From positions 7,802,635-7,866,634 of the forward strand of contig JAJEKV010000033.1 in NCBI GenBank assembly GCA_021234155.1: 64,000 bases of DNA, read 5' to 3'. The position numbers were made by a program, and so were the translations under genes. This document shows positions 38,695 to 54,489 of this stretch, piece after piece (positions within the stretch are counted from its first letter, which is position 1; each line of letters opens with the position of its first letter). A model generated the notes under the pieces. It was given only the letters and a program-made list of their open reading frames with translations. It was not told the DNA's origin and ran no database searches. The stretch comes from Isoetes taiwanensis (taxonomy: Eukaryota > Streptophyta > Lycopodiopsida > Isoetales > Isoetaceae).

Positions 38695-40348
38695 TTGGAA
38701 CTAGTTCATGCTCTAAAAACATGGGGGCATTACTTGAGAAGTGGTACAAGTAAGGAACCACGCAAGTTTGTCGTTTATGCTGATCATAAAGTCAAGCTGA
38801 GATTAGCTCTAGGTAGGCTAGATGGCTTGATTTTCTCCATGAATTTCATTTTAGTATTGAGCATACGCCTGGGAAGAATAACCCAGTAGCTGATGCTTTA
38901 TCAAGGATTAAGCATGTGAATGCTCTTGCTATCATGGAGAATGACCTTTTCCAGAGGATTAGGGATACGTATGCAAAGGATCAGCAAGACCCTGCAGTCA
39001 CAAAACTGGGGATTGGTGGACTGAGCAAGAAGGGTTATACTTCTATAAGGGAAGAGTGTATGTTCCTTTGTATGAAGAATTGCGAGAAGCAATTATCCGT
39101 GAGCATCATGACACCCCACAAGCTGGGCATGGGGGTGAATGGAAAATCTATGAGCTGGTTAAAAGGCAATATTATTGGACGGGTTTGCAAGACGAAGTGA
39201 AACAGATGGTTTCACATTGTTTGGTGTGTCAGACTGTGAAAGCTGACCATGGCAAGACTCCGGGCCTGTTACAACCCATTCCAGTACCTAATGAGAGGTG
39301 GGAATGTGTGAGTATGGACTTTATAGTCTCATTACCCCGGACTGCTAAGAAGCACACCCAGATCTTAGTAGTGGTTGATTGCTTGACTAAGTTTGTTAAG
39401 TTTATACCTCTAAGGGGTGATGCTACGGGATTCGACGTAGCTGCAGCTTACATGCATGCAGTACGTGTTTCTAACATTTGGGTTTCCGCTATCTATTATG
39501 AGTGATAGGGAACAGGTCAGTTTTGGAGAGACCTGATGAAGGGGTTAAAAGTACGGTTGCCTATGAGTAGTGGGAATCATCCGCAGACCGATGGACAAAC
39601 TGAAAGAATCAACATGATCCTGGAGGATATGTTAAGTTTTGTTCATGAAAAACAATCTAAGTGGGAGGATTATTTGCCCTACTTGGAATTTGCATACAAC
39701 AATAGCCATCATACGGGTATCAAGATGACACCTTTTGTGGCTATGATGAGTAGGAACTCGAGAACTTATGCTGGGATGCACAAGTATCTCAAAGCGGAAG
39801 CAGCTATGAATATGCTGCAAGATATGGATGCCATACTGCGTCAATGCAAGCTGAATTTGCAGAGGGCTCAGGGTCGATATAAGTCTACTGCTAATAAGCA
39901 TAGACGAGATGTCTCCTATAAGGAAGGAGACTATGTCTTTCTGAGAGTGGTCTATCCTTTGACACTAAGGGTGAATAGTCTACAACCTTTAGTGAAAGGA
40001 CGAGTGCCTAAACTTACCCCCCGATATGCTGGACCCTTTAAAATTCTGAAAAGAATAGGTCCAATAGCATATGAGTTGAGCTTACCATAGGACCTAGGGA
40101 TCCATCCTATGTTTCATGTAAGTCAACTGAAGCGTGCTATACTAGATACGGATAACGTGGTTAGTCCTGCGAGTATACTGCTCATCTTAAACTGCTCTGT
40201 AACGCCAGAACATCTTTTAGATAAAAGAGTTCGGCAGCTGGGCAAGAGAGATGTTGTAGAATATTTGGTCTTGTGGCGAGGCCAGACTCCCGAGGATGCC
40301 ACATGGGAGTCGGATGAGTTCGTGCAGCGGTTTCCTCACCTGAACTAA
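38695..40348 (+). pseudogene. pol: Gypsy pol fragment: RNase H, integrase, chromodomain
   Basis: Starts in RNase H (ELVHALKTWGHYLRS, FVVYADHK, then PGKNNPVADALSR by frame change). Integrase has the zinc finger (HHDTPQAGHG...HCLVCQTVK) and core (MDFIVSLPR; PQTDGQTERIN with the catalytic Glu). The second Asp region reads in a shifted frame (SIMSDRE). Then comes YAGPFKILKRIGPIAYELSL, a stop at 40088-40090, and HPMFHVSQLKRA. The C-terminal chromodomain is YLVLWRGQTPEDATWESDEF. A chromodomain places it among chromoviruses, whose integrase is guided by histone marks. Stops and frameshifts (near 38900, 39500, 40088) make it inactive. Confidence 0.85.
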
Positions 40349-40372
40349 TTAAATTACCTTGAGGACAAGGTC

Positions 40373-40389
40373 TTAGAGGAGGGAGGAAT
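40373..40389 (+). other. Polypurine tract and 3' LTR start (Gypsy)
   Basis: AGAGGAGGGAGGAAT directly before TGTTACAGGTGC, which I take as the LTR start (40390). The LTR end cannot be fixed without a second copy. Confidence 0.6.
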
Positions 40390-41199
40390 TGTTACAGGTG
40401 CTTCCAGGGGTGGCCGTTTTTACGGACTCCTGACAGATATCCATGAGCACGAGGGTACCGTCGATAGCATGCCGGGGGCACAATGGCTATGCGGCGGACC
40501 ATAAGCTCGTAATCGGGCTATGGGGACGTTCCGGGGCTAGCAAAGTTGGCCCTAGGGGCACAACATTTAATGTTATCAATAAAACATTAATGTTAAGGAG
40601 GCCACATGGCACGTTACTATTGGTTTGAATGGGCCAATAGGGAATTAGCTCGGAAAAGTTCGAATGCCTTTCTGATACAAGGCTGGACGAACTGCAGCAG
40701 GCCGGATTCCTCTCTTGGATTGCATGGCAGGGCATGATTGGCACCTGGATGTGATCGAAATTGATAGTTTGTGCATGCTGGTAACTAATGATGCCCCTTA
40801 CACTATGAATAGTGGCAGATTGCATATCACCTAACCTGAACATGACATTTCCATCCATTTTTTTTTTTATAAAACCATAAATATTTTCATATACTAAATA
40901 TTCCTTGACCGAAAAAGTTGTTCCTCTCACGCTCGAAAGCCCCGAAATATAGAGGATGGATTTAACCTTACAACTATTTGATTGGCTGACTAATGTATCG
41001 AACATGGTAAACATGATCTTTCTCATGCATTTCTACACAAGCACTTGGCGATTTACGTTATTCCTACATTACCTTTCTGGACCTAACCTAAATTCTAGAA
41101 ACCTATTGAAGATATTTCTTCAAGCATGTTGGAGCCAGTAGTCAACTGCCGAAAAACTTCATAATCCTAACTTAGGGTTCATGAATAATTTAGGTTTTA

Positions 41200-41541
41200 C
41201 AGTATAGTTCAAATGTGGAACCCAAATTCAACCCTCTTACTTCTAGTTTAGACGAAAAAGCTTTGAGAGAGGAGTTCTTACAAGCAGAATTTCTTGCTTG
41301 CAAATCCGACTCTGAGTTCGTTGAATACAACAAAACCATGGCTGATCATAAGGAAAAAAAAAAAATAATCAGAAGAAAAATGCTTATGGAGCTAAGGCCA
41401 TTAGTGGCAACAAGAAATACAGCGGTGGTTCTAGTCAACACAATAGATCTCATGACGAAAATTCTATTACAAAGCTCTCTGTGCCCGAGACACAACAAGA
41501 AGAAGAGTATTCTTCTGATCAAGAAGACTTTCAGATTTCCT
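41200..41541 (+). CDS. Unrecognised exon-like open frame
   Basis: After a TATAG acceptor the frame reads SNVEPKFNPLTSSLDEKALR, then FLACKSDSEFVEYNKTMADH and a Lys-rich end. At an A run (41357-41366) the sense frame appears to shift into AYGAKAISGNKKYSGGSS and TQQEEEYSSDQEDFQISF before a stop. Charged, acidic C-terminus. It could be part of a retroelement Gag or a host exon. No family recognised. Confidence 0.3.
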
Positions 41542-42429
41542 TTACTTTTTAAACTAAAATCTAGTAGAATACTAGAAGTGGTCTCGAAAATCTATTGCTC
41601 CTAAAATAATTGAACTTAGGCCTGAATTCTTGTGCCATAATACATGTCATTTTTTATTAGCTAAGGTTTAAACTGAACTTCATGTATTTACTCTATTACC
41701 TTCTGCTAAAGAGCAACATTTTTTGCCTAAGAGGATCATTTAACATAGTTTCATGTGCAAATCTCTTTTATTACCTTATCTTTAAACATGCATGGCAAAA
41801 GGTTACAAAGGCTGAACGATGATAAACCAAGAAGTCCCATTGTACCTTTTGGCCCTTCATGCATTATCGTTCCAATGCTAATGTCATGTTGATTAGCTGC
41901 AGGTACCGAGCTTCTCCTACCTTTGTCACTTTTTTGTTTCTGTCTTGCTTGAAGATTGTGGTATTTCTGGAAATTGGATTCGATTGCACATTTAGTAAAA
42001 TGAAAGGATCAATAGAGATAAAAGCAAATACTATGGTCCATTTTTCTTAAACCCTGGTTTATTAGGTGGTAATTATTACTTTTTCCTAAGCGATTGCGAG
42101 GCTCAAAGCATAACTAGTGTCAATTGTGAAGTTCTGTATGCTTTCCCTTAAGGATACAAGTGCCTTTTAATTGCTATTTCGTCTGATACATCTGACAGGC
42201 AATAGGTTTCTCAGACCTAGGGAAACTGATTTACTGCTCATGTACTTACTGTCATACAGCTGGAAACGTCTACGGTATTTTTCAACATATAGATTTTTGT
42301 GCCTTAAATATAATTCCAAGGAATTCCAAAGCTTTCTAGATGCCCTCCATCTTTTTCTCTCCCTCCCCAATTAAAAAATTTTCGATTCTCAAAGCAAAAA
42401 GTAAAACTTTAACGATTCAAAAGAATGGT
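41542..42429. other. Spacer, nothing recognised
   Basis: Short frames only on both strands. Confidence 0.4.
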
Positions 42430-43335
42430 AAAGTGTTCTTTCGAGCTCGCTTTCGCCTGAGGGGCAGTGACCGGGCTATCTGGGAGCACGTGGCGGGGAG
42501 TATTCCGCTACACATACCTATAGTCCCTCAGGATGATGTGGTGGTGCATGTTTGGAAGGTTCATCCGGATGTTGTGTCTTCTTGCTTTGTGCGGTCTTCT
42601 TCTTAGGGTCGGCTATTCATGACACACCGCCCCCCCCAGGCAAGTGGTCTCTGCAGCTTCCTGGTTCTCGATGGCGCTTCGGTTTGGGCGTGGACATGGA
42701 GCTCACTTCCCCACCGTAGGTTAGGGTGCTTCGTGGCGGTGGTGCACCACCGTCGAGGGTGAATGCCCTTGTGAGTCGGTTTAAGGCAGGGTGTGAGCCC
42801 TCTCTGCGCCTTGTTGTGGCCTTCATCGTTGAGGCGTGGAGCATTGTGCGGTTTTATGCCCTCACTTGCGGGCTGCCCGGGATTGGGTTAGGGCTCTGTT
42901 TGGTGAGATTGACTAGCCGCCAGATTCTTTGCTTCATGTGTATCCACGGTGCTTGGCCGCTCTTGCGGCGGCAAAGCCTTGCATCCGTCGTGGCTTGGTT
43001 GGTGTGTCTGATTTGGAAGCGGCGGCGGTTGTGGATCTTTCAGGGGATTCAGCAGCCTGCAGCCTCTCTGATTCCTCGACTCAGGTACAAGCTATTTCAA
43101 AGCTTTCTGGTGTTCCCGGGAGTTGTAGAGCGGAAGTTTGCCATTTGGCGGGACTTCTTGGGTGTTGTAGATGGTGATGGTCGGTTTGTACAGCAGTAGA
43201 GTTGCAGTTTTTCTGTGGGTTTGTTGTGGAGTGTCGAGGTATCGCTGTCTCTTTGGGGCAGTTCTCCTTCCTCCTCACTTACTTTGTAACATTACCATTC
43301 TTTTAATATATTGATGACACAGTTCTTAAAAAAAA
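42430..43335 (+). other. GC-rich unit ending in poly-A
   Basis: Clearly GC-richer than its neighbours and open in several frames (for example 42726-43199). It ends ...AATATATTGATGACACAGTTC then ten A residues. Such an abrupt GC-rich block with a 3' poly-A looks like a retroposed transcript or a LINE 3' end. I cannot recognise a protein and found no target-site duplication. Confidence 0.4.
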
Positions 43336-43389
43336 AACAAGGTGCTGCGCACGACGGGTTGCCCTCCGGTGGCCCGAAAGTGTGTTTTC

Positions 43390-43801
43390 ATATTTCCTTT
43401 TTTTTGTATTGGAACTTGTTTGTTTTGTGTGGAGTTGTGTAAATGATATGAACGCAATGCCTCAAAAGCACCTTGATGATTGGCAGTAACTATAGCAGGA
43501 TATGTTTCCGCCTTAATAGCAGCATTTACATACATAGAAGTATAAACCCACGAGAGAGTGATGCAGCGAATCTGCTCAATAGTTTTTGCAATTGGTCACA
43601 TGCAAATGTGGGATGCCAATGATAACCAACGGCAATAGGAACACGTCTTATTTTTGCACCTTCTTGCCTTAACCGTACTGTAGCAAACAAATACAGCTTA
43701 GTTCCAAAGTTGTTAGCCACATGCCAAAATATGGATGTCCTCCACAATTCTGCACTGAACTTGTCAATTAGACCTCCTGCAATACAATATTGCAAATTTA
43801 T
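43390..43801 (-). pseudogene. Unknown conserved-looking exon with 2-nt frameshift
   Basis: On the minus strand, after an acceptor (TTGCAG, near 43781), the frame reads GLIDKFSAELWRTSIFWHVA, NNFGTKLYLFATVRLRQEG, VPIAVGYHWHPTFACDQLQK and LLSRFAASLS. At a CTCTCT run (about 43552) it must shift to WVYTSMYVNAAIKAETYPAI, then VTANHQGAFEALRSYHL. Composition and smooth reading look like a real protein, with a possible 2-nt expansion breaking it. I do not recognise the family. Confidence 0.4.
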
Positions 43802-43859
43802 AGGATCCATCTTCAAGCTCTAAGGAAAATATATTGCTGGAGGACATAGCACAGACGTG

Positions 43860-44755
43860 CAAGTAATGCTTTCAATGCTATTTGTGCCCATGTTTAGTAT
43901 TCCACCTGGAGTAGCTTTTCGTATAGGCTCTCATACTGCTCAAAAGGAATATACTATATGTCCCATTCCTTTTACAATTTCTTACTTCTTGAAGCTTGTA
44001 TATGTGAATATGAAAAGTCAAGAAGTAGTGAAGCTTGAAGGGTTTAGCTTTTAGCTATGCTATCTTATTGTCAATTAGGAGTTCTTTGTAGGAGTTGGTA
44101 AAAGGAAGAACTCTGCACTAAATTCTTGATTGGTCAATTTGTAAATCATAAATTGTTGGTGTAATGTTTGAAGTCTCTAAAACATAAGTTTTGGTCTAAC
44201 TTCTAAAATGCGCTCTCCGCAATTTGCATTGAAACATATCATGGTTTTGTGAAGGAACTCAAAAGTGAGAATGCACATAGGCTACATTCTTTAAACATAA
44301 AGTGCCTTTGATACCGAACAACAATAATGAACTTTGACATTTATTTATACAACACTATAACCATGTTAAGAGCTTTCAATTCTGTAAAGGCAAGCATCTG
44401 CATGTCCTGCGTGCTTATTAATATGCCTGCTTCTTGAACACCGTGTTGTAGGTAAGTCTAAGATATGGAAAAGGAGAATGCAGCATTTGAACCAAGATCC
44501 TTTAGCAACCTAGCATGAAATACAAATCGTAGCATCTTTCCAGAAATTCAGCTAATTAAATACACAGTCACCATATAAGTAACAACCCAGTCTCTTCTAT
44601 CTATCTCTTTCCCGCAATCTCTTCTATTCTCAATAGTTAGGTCCGCATCCTTGGCATTGCCTATAAAAGATTATGTTAGCGCCATGCATATACATCTCCC
44701 AAGAAATAATGCTTATTTTTAAACTGTAAGTAGATGAGAATAAGAACAAAGGAAC
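43860..44755. other. Spacer, nothing firm
   Basis: AT-rich, short frames. A 65-codon plus frame at 43857-44054 has no known motif. Confidence 0.35.
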
Positions 44756-45292
44756 ACAAAATCTAAAACATTCACTGTTGTGGCATGTTTTGAGTGTGTA
44801 GCTGTATGAGCTTTTCCTAGTAGCAATTGCAGGTCGGTCATCATCGCAAGCAAAATTTTGAAGGCATCTCCAAATCCACCCAGAGATAAGTTTCAAGTGA
44901 AATTAGCTACATCATAGTATACGTCATTATCATGTATAGTCTGTGCCAAATGACCTATTATCTCTTTTGGAAACAAAGCTGGATCTACACCCTCATCTGC
45001 CTAATTGCTTAAAACAGTTTGAAAATTTTTAGTTAGAGAAAGCATCAAGATTATATGATCTCTAAATTGTGAAGAGAAGACTTGACGTATAAATATCAAG
45101 GCTTGGCCATTGGAATCCATAATTATCATATCCACACAATGAATATGCGTGCAAGTATTTTTTTCCCCATATTCCTTCAATATTTCTGTCTTTGGATATA
45201 TACTTACTCGGAGAGGAGACTCCATCTACAATGGCAAATGATCCTCCATTAGGATTATTTGTAAAAGATGCATCTTCTCCACCTTTAAGCAC
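44756..45292 (-). pseudogene. Protein phosphatase 2C (PP2C) fragment
   Basis: PP2Cs are metal-dependent Ser/Thr phosphatases. Minus-strand exon 45292-45208 encodes VLKGGEDASFTNNPNGGSFA, then IVDGVSSP. Exon 44996-44911 encodes EGVDPALFPKEIIGHLAQTI and HDNDVYYD. A third block (about 44830-44756) gives LLGKAHTATHSKHATTVNVL. Order and motifs (KGGEDAxF; VDGV with the metal-binding Asp; DPALFxKE; RKAHxAT-like) match the plant PP2C subfamily with KGGEDA, often plastid or mitochondrial. The C-terminal GDCG and DGLFDN motifs were not found and the acceptor of the third exon is unclear, so this is probably a truncated copy. Confidence 0.6.
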
Positions 45293-47064
45293 CTACATAA
45301 CAAACTGAGCTAGGGTGGCTAAGAAATGCAAATTCCATAATTGAAATTAAAAAAGGTACCTTATCTGGATGTGGCATGGGCATTGCATCTATTAGAATGA
45401 ATAAGAAACTCAGACAAAGAGCGAACTGAATGCAAATTTGAAAGAGAGACTTATTTGTGCAAGAACCATTTATTTGTGCAAGACTTATTTAAAAGCTGCA
45501 AGAACTTCTGGAATCAAGAAAAAAGGCCTGACTTTAGCAATGCAGCACACAGTAAGAGTCTTGGCACATAGAAATAGCCATGGTGATAATCGGGCATACA
45601 AAGTTGTTGCAAAATATAAAAATAGCCATGGTGATGATCCGCCATTTGGATGACTGATGCAGATCAAGCCAAAGGATACCATTTGAAGGCATAACAGAAA
45701 TTGTCAGTTCCTTTTCAGCTCCCCTCTAATGTTCAAAAAATATAGGGATAACAAACTTTCAATTTCACCAGCAAAGACCAAGATTCCAATTCTGGCCCTG
45801 GGTTACTGGGACCAAAGAATCATAGTTGGAAAACTTTGTCATAACCTCTCAATGGCGAGTATTTATTGAAAGATCCGTCACATCACGGTGTCTCAAGGTT
45901 CTAGAATCAAAAGGCAAGATCTAGAAGGAAAAAAAAGATAGAGCATGGATTCAAGTGCCGGCCCGGTTAAAAAATAGCTAGTTGGCATTGACAGAGTAGT
46001 GCATTTGTAGAACTGAGTAATGGAAAGGGGTGTTGTTTTAGAACCGAGTAATGGAAAGGGGTGTTGTTTGACCATAATCCATTGATTTTGCATGCTTTAA
46101 TCAGTCCAATAATGACCCGAGAAAAAGATTCCTCGAAGATGAAATAATGAGTAATAACCTTTTGCACGGGGGTCGCTCAAGCCGGACAAATGCTTCGGGC
46201 CGCTTGGTTCGCAAAACTTTTGCCCTTTTGTCATAGGCGTGTCCCGTTTGCACTGAGAAGAGGAAGCAAAAAGTTAGCAAGCAATATCCGCCATTAGAAG
46301 TTTGGCAAGGCAAGATAAAAAATAGATATGGTTATCTTAAAAATAGCAAGAAATCCGGTTGCTCTCTTTGGATAAAGCTTGTAATAGAGATTGCCAAAAA
46401 CCATCTCCGTCGTTCGATAGATTGTGAGCTTAAAAATGCGAAGAATGTGGATTTATATCGCGACCAACTCATATCATGAAATCGATCTTTAATCAAGCAT
46501 AGAAGAAATGATTTGCTAGCCGATCGGTTTCCAATTCGGGCGCCATACGAATATTTGACACGATCCGCGAGTTTTCTTAATGCAAAAGTCGAGATCTGAG
46601 CCCATTGTTTCTTGTCCAAAGAACAGATCATCCTCGAACCATGAATATCTCATGCATATTTTCCGAAGCTCTTACGCCATAGCCAACATCTCTGCTTGAA
46701 CCCCGAATTAGGGGGCACTCACGAGGCTACAAAAAGCATATTTTTGAAGGTCTTACGCCATAGCCGGCATCTCCGCTTGAACCTTGAATTGGGGTGCACT
46801 CCGCGAGGCTAAAAAAAAGGGTTTATTGAAAGCATCTCCCAAGCACATATTAGAGGGATCTGCTCCCCTTCCAAATCCTTTCCACTATAAAGAGACACTC
46901 CTCTAATAATTTGCCGTTACCAAGAAGAACACTGGCAGGAAATGCACGAACCACCGAGCACCTTAATCGGGGGACCTCGAACTGCCGGCCGGATCCGAAG
47001 TCGCGAAGGAATGGGCGGGGATGACCTAACACTTACGAGGCACCGGCCGGTTTTTAGCGATCCA
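45293..47064. other. Spacer with two short tandem repeats
   Basis: 46018-46079: two copies of a 32-bp unit (GAGTAATGGAAAGGGGTGTT). 46657-46817: two copies of an 80-bp unit (CTTACGCCATAGCC...CATCTC...GCTTGAACC). A minus frame at 46631-46332 (MICSLDKKQWAQIST) is open but unrecognised. Confidence 0.55.
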
Positions 47065-47160
47065 CCGGTATATGCTAGGCATATGCCAGCATATACCTGG
47101 ATATGCCCACATACCCACATAAACGAGGGTTTGCCCCCCTAGGGGCAACCCAAAAAAAAA
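47065..47160. repeat. Short dispersed repeat, copy 2
   Basis: Second copy of the repeat at 17729-17813: CCGGTATATGCTAGGCATAT, CCCACATAAACGAGGG, the CCCCTAGGGGCAACCC palindrome, then nine A. Confidence 0.65.
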
Positions 47161-47371
47161 TGGTAAAGTGATATTGATGAAATTCAACATGGTCAATAAC
47201 ATACGATTACAACCATCCATCAAAAAGCCGTCATTCGCTACAAAACATGTATGTACAAACCATAACATAAGCCAATCAATCACATGAACCCACACTTGCC
47301 CAAGCCAAATGTACACAATATAGCCACAATATACATCACCACAAAAGCCTAGGAATGCCGGGCACTCGTCA

Positions 47372-47430
47372 CAAACAAATATTGAATTGAGTTGAGTTGA
47401 ATCAAATCGAATCGAATTGAACTGAATTGA
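47372..47430. repeat. Imperfect (TTGAA)n microsatellite
   Basis: Pentanucleotide-type run ATTGAATTGAGTTGAGTTGA continuing with point variants. Confidence 0.75.
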
Positions 47431-48666
47431 ATGGTTTTATCGTCTACGGAAACCAATCTGCCTATGGGACCCAATAAAAGAACACATCATACTTATACTG
47501 TCCAGATTAAAAACTCCAATCCATCTGCCTATCTCAATTTGGAGACAAAATGCACCTGTGCAAATCATGGCAATGAGTCTGCGCTCTTCCATAGGCAAAT
47601 AGATACACAGGTAGCGTTGTGTGCCCCGTTTTAATATGGGATTTACGTGCGCTGGTAATGTGTTGTCTTGACCTGTTCAAGGGTGCTGGCATCCCAAAGT
47701 TTGCTGAGGAAGCAAACAAAATGGCAACTGGCTCGCTGGTTCTGCCTCCAGAATTGAAACTGGCAGCATGATTCCGCTCAACAGGTCACGCACAGGTAAG
47801 CTCGCAGTTGCCATTTTGTGGCAAATGGAAAATGGGTCACGATTCCAGGACCCACTCCCGGCTCACGCCGGTCGCGGGACCCCCTAAAATCCTCTCCCCA
47901 ATTTCCATGCCGCCATACATAAAGGTATCGCCTCAAGCTATGGTGACTTGCTTCTGTTTGCACTTGTATACACTTGTGCTCCTGCACATTCCATCTGGCC
48001 AGCCACCGAGCTCTCTTTTCCCTCCAGCAGCTCTTGAGGCGCTGCGGGCCCATTGCTGCAGTGTTAGCGAAGTTGGGGAGACAAACATCGTTGGCATTGT
48101 TACGGATAGCCAAATATTCAGGCCCTTTATGGGGAAATTAGAACAAGGAAAAGTTACTAAAATGAACCCTACATTTTGCAAAATTATAAAAATGCCCATA
48201 AAAATAGGGTGTCTAACTAAAGAAGTAATAACATTTTTGTGATTGATCAAATGAGAAAGTGCCCTTCTCAAATGAGAATGAGATATTTCCAATGAGAATA
48301 GAAACATATAAAACAAGATTGTAATCTTCAAATTGTAGTGTTTTAAGTAAGTGGTCTAAAAAATCACTCAAAAGAGCATAACTTGTCAATCTCAACTCAA
48401 TTAACATGAATTTTATCGTTGAAAAGATATTATGTTAATCTATAATGTTGGTGAAGACAACCTTTGAATCACCTTACTGAATTGTTGAGCCAAATTCTTG
48501 GAGGGCAAAATTAAAGGCATTTTTGGGAAAAATAAATAAACAAAAAAGGGGCAACCTGGTTCTGCATCTTGTTTTTCTAACACATAATATTAAGGAGGGT
48601 TATAAAACAAGATCCAATAGGCAGGCCGTTAAGAATAGCAAGGTTTCTAAGTGGACTCTGGACTCT
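47431..48666. other. Spacer, nothing recognised
   Basis: The 100-140-codon frames on both strands at 47778-48331 overlap each other and show no known domain. Confidence 0.35.
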
Positions 48667-48692
48667 GGTGGATAATCCGACATTGTACTCAT

Positions 48693-48700
48693 TATATATT
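48693..48700 (+). promoter_or_regulatory. Candidate TATA box, jumonji copy B
   Basis: TATATATT 86 bases before the ATG, in the same context as copy A. Confidence 0.35.
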
Positions 48701-48786
48701 AGGTGTGCGTGTCGGAGCTCTTTTTACATGCGGCAGGTTCGACATCAGTTTTTTCCATCCATTTCCATGTGACAAACTTCTTTAAC

Positions 48787-53775
<4,989 letters not shown>

Positions 53776-54344
53776 TATGTCTTAGTACTCTATTTGATTG
53801 AACGGGATTCCCATAGAGAGCTGTAATAATATGTCTCATAGTACCATATTTAGGGCAATATAATTTGATGATCCCAGAAATAGTCTTGTACATTACTGCA
53901 TAAAAGTCTGTATGCACTCCTATTAAGTGTATCCTGACACCTAATATATGGATCCTGTATCCTGATACCTAATATATTGATCCTGTATCATTTTGGAAAA
54001 TAAATGCAGAGTATTCTCACTACTATATCTGCAGAGTGGCACAAATTTTTCAACAAGCTCCTTATGCCCTAGGTGTAAGGCAATGCCTGTCTATTTGCAC
54101 CTTTAACAAGTCGCATGATCTAGAAAATTATCCACTGAGTATATAGAGATTATCGATCAATTGCTGCGAATTGCATGTTATAAATTATCATGTGATTAGC
54201 GAGCTAGATTGATTGAAACCCAAATGAAAACCCAAGAGTTGATTTTGATGTGATAGACTTTTCCAATCCTTAACTTCATATGTACAAGAGAGTTCAACCT
54301 AATTGGCTTATAACAGAGTTCAGCATAGTTGGCTTGTACAGTCC

Positions 54345-54478
54345 GTATAAGATATTGCATACGCTTGGCCATTTATATATGCAAGCTTTGGCTATGGTGG
54401 CGCCGAAGCATGTATAAGATATCGCATACGCTTGGCCATTTATATATGCAAGCTTTGGCTATGGTGGCGCCGAAGCAT
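54345..54478 (+). repeat. 67-bp tandem duplication at the unit B end
   Basis: 54345-54411 and 54412-54478 are near-identical, starting GTATAAGATA and ending GGCGCCGAAGCAT. They sit at the right edge of the segmental duplication. Confidence 0.85.
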
Positions 54479-54489
54479 GGAGCCTGGCA

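Larger units (their letters stand above)
38690..40390 (+). mobile_element. 3' half of a Ty3/Gypsy chromovirus
   Basis: RNase H end, integrase, chromodomain, polypurine tract and LTR start appear in the normal order. Gag, protease and most of RT are missing and no 5' LTR is in the window, so the element is truncated on the left, next to the Penelope-like relic. Confidence 0.85.

Noticed and set aside
40390-41200. Complete Gypsy 3' LTR
   Set aside because: Only the start is supported by the polypurine tract; there is no second LTR in the window to define the end.
47778-48331. Three overlapping frames of 110-144 codons
   Set aside because: They overlap on opposite strands, lack motifs, and openness in several frames at once suggests composition rather than a gene.
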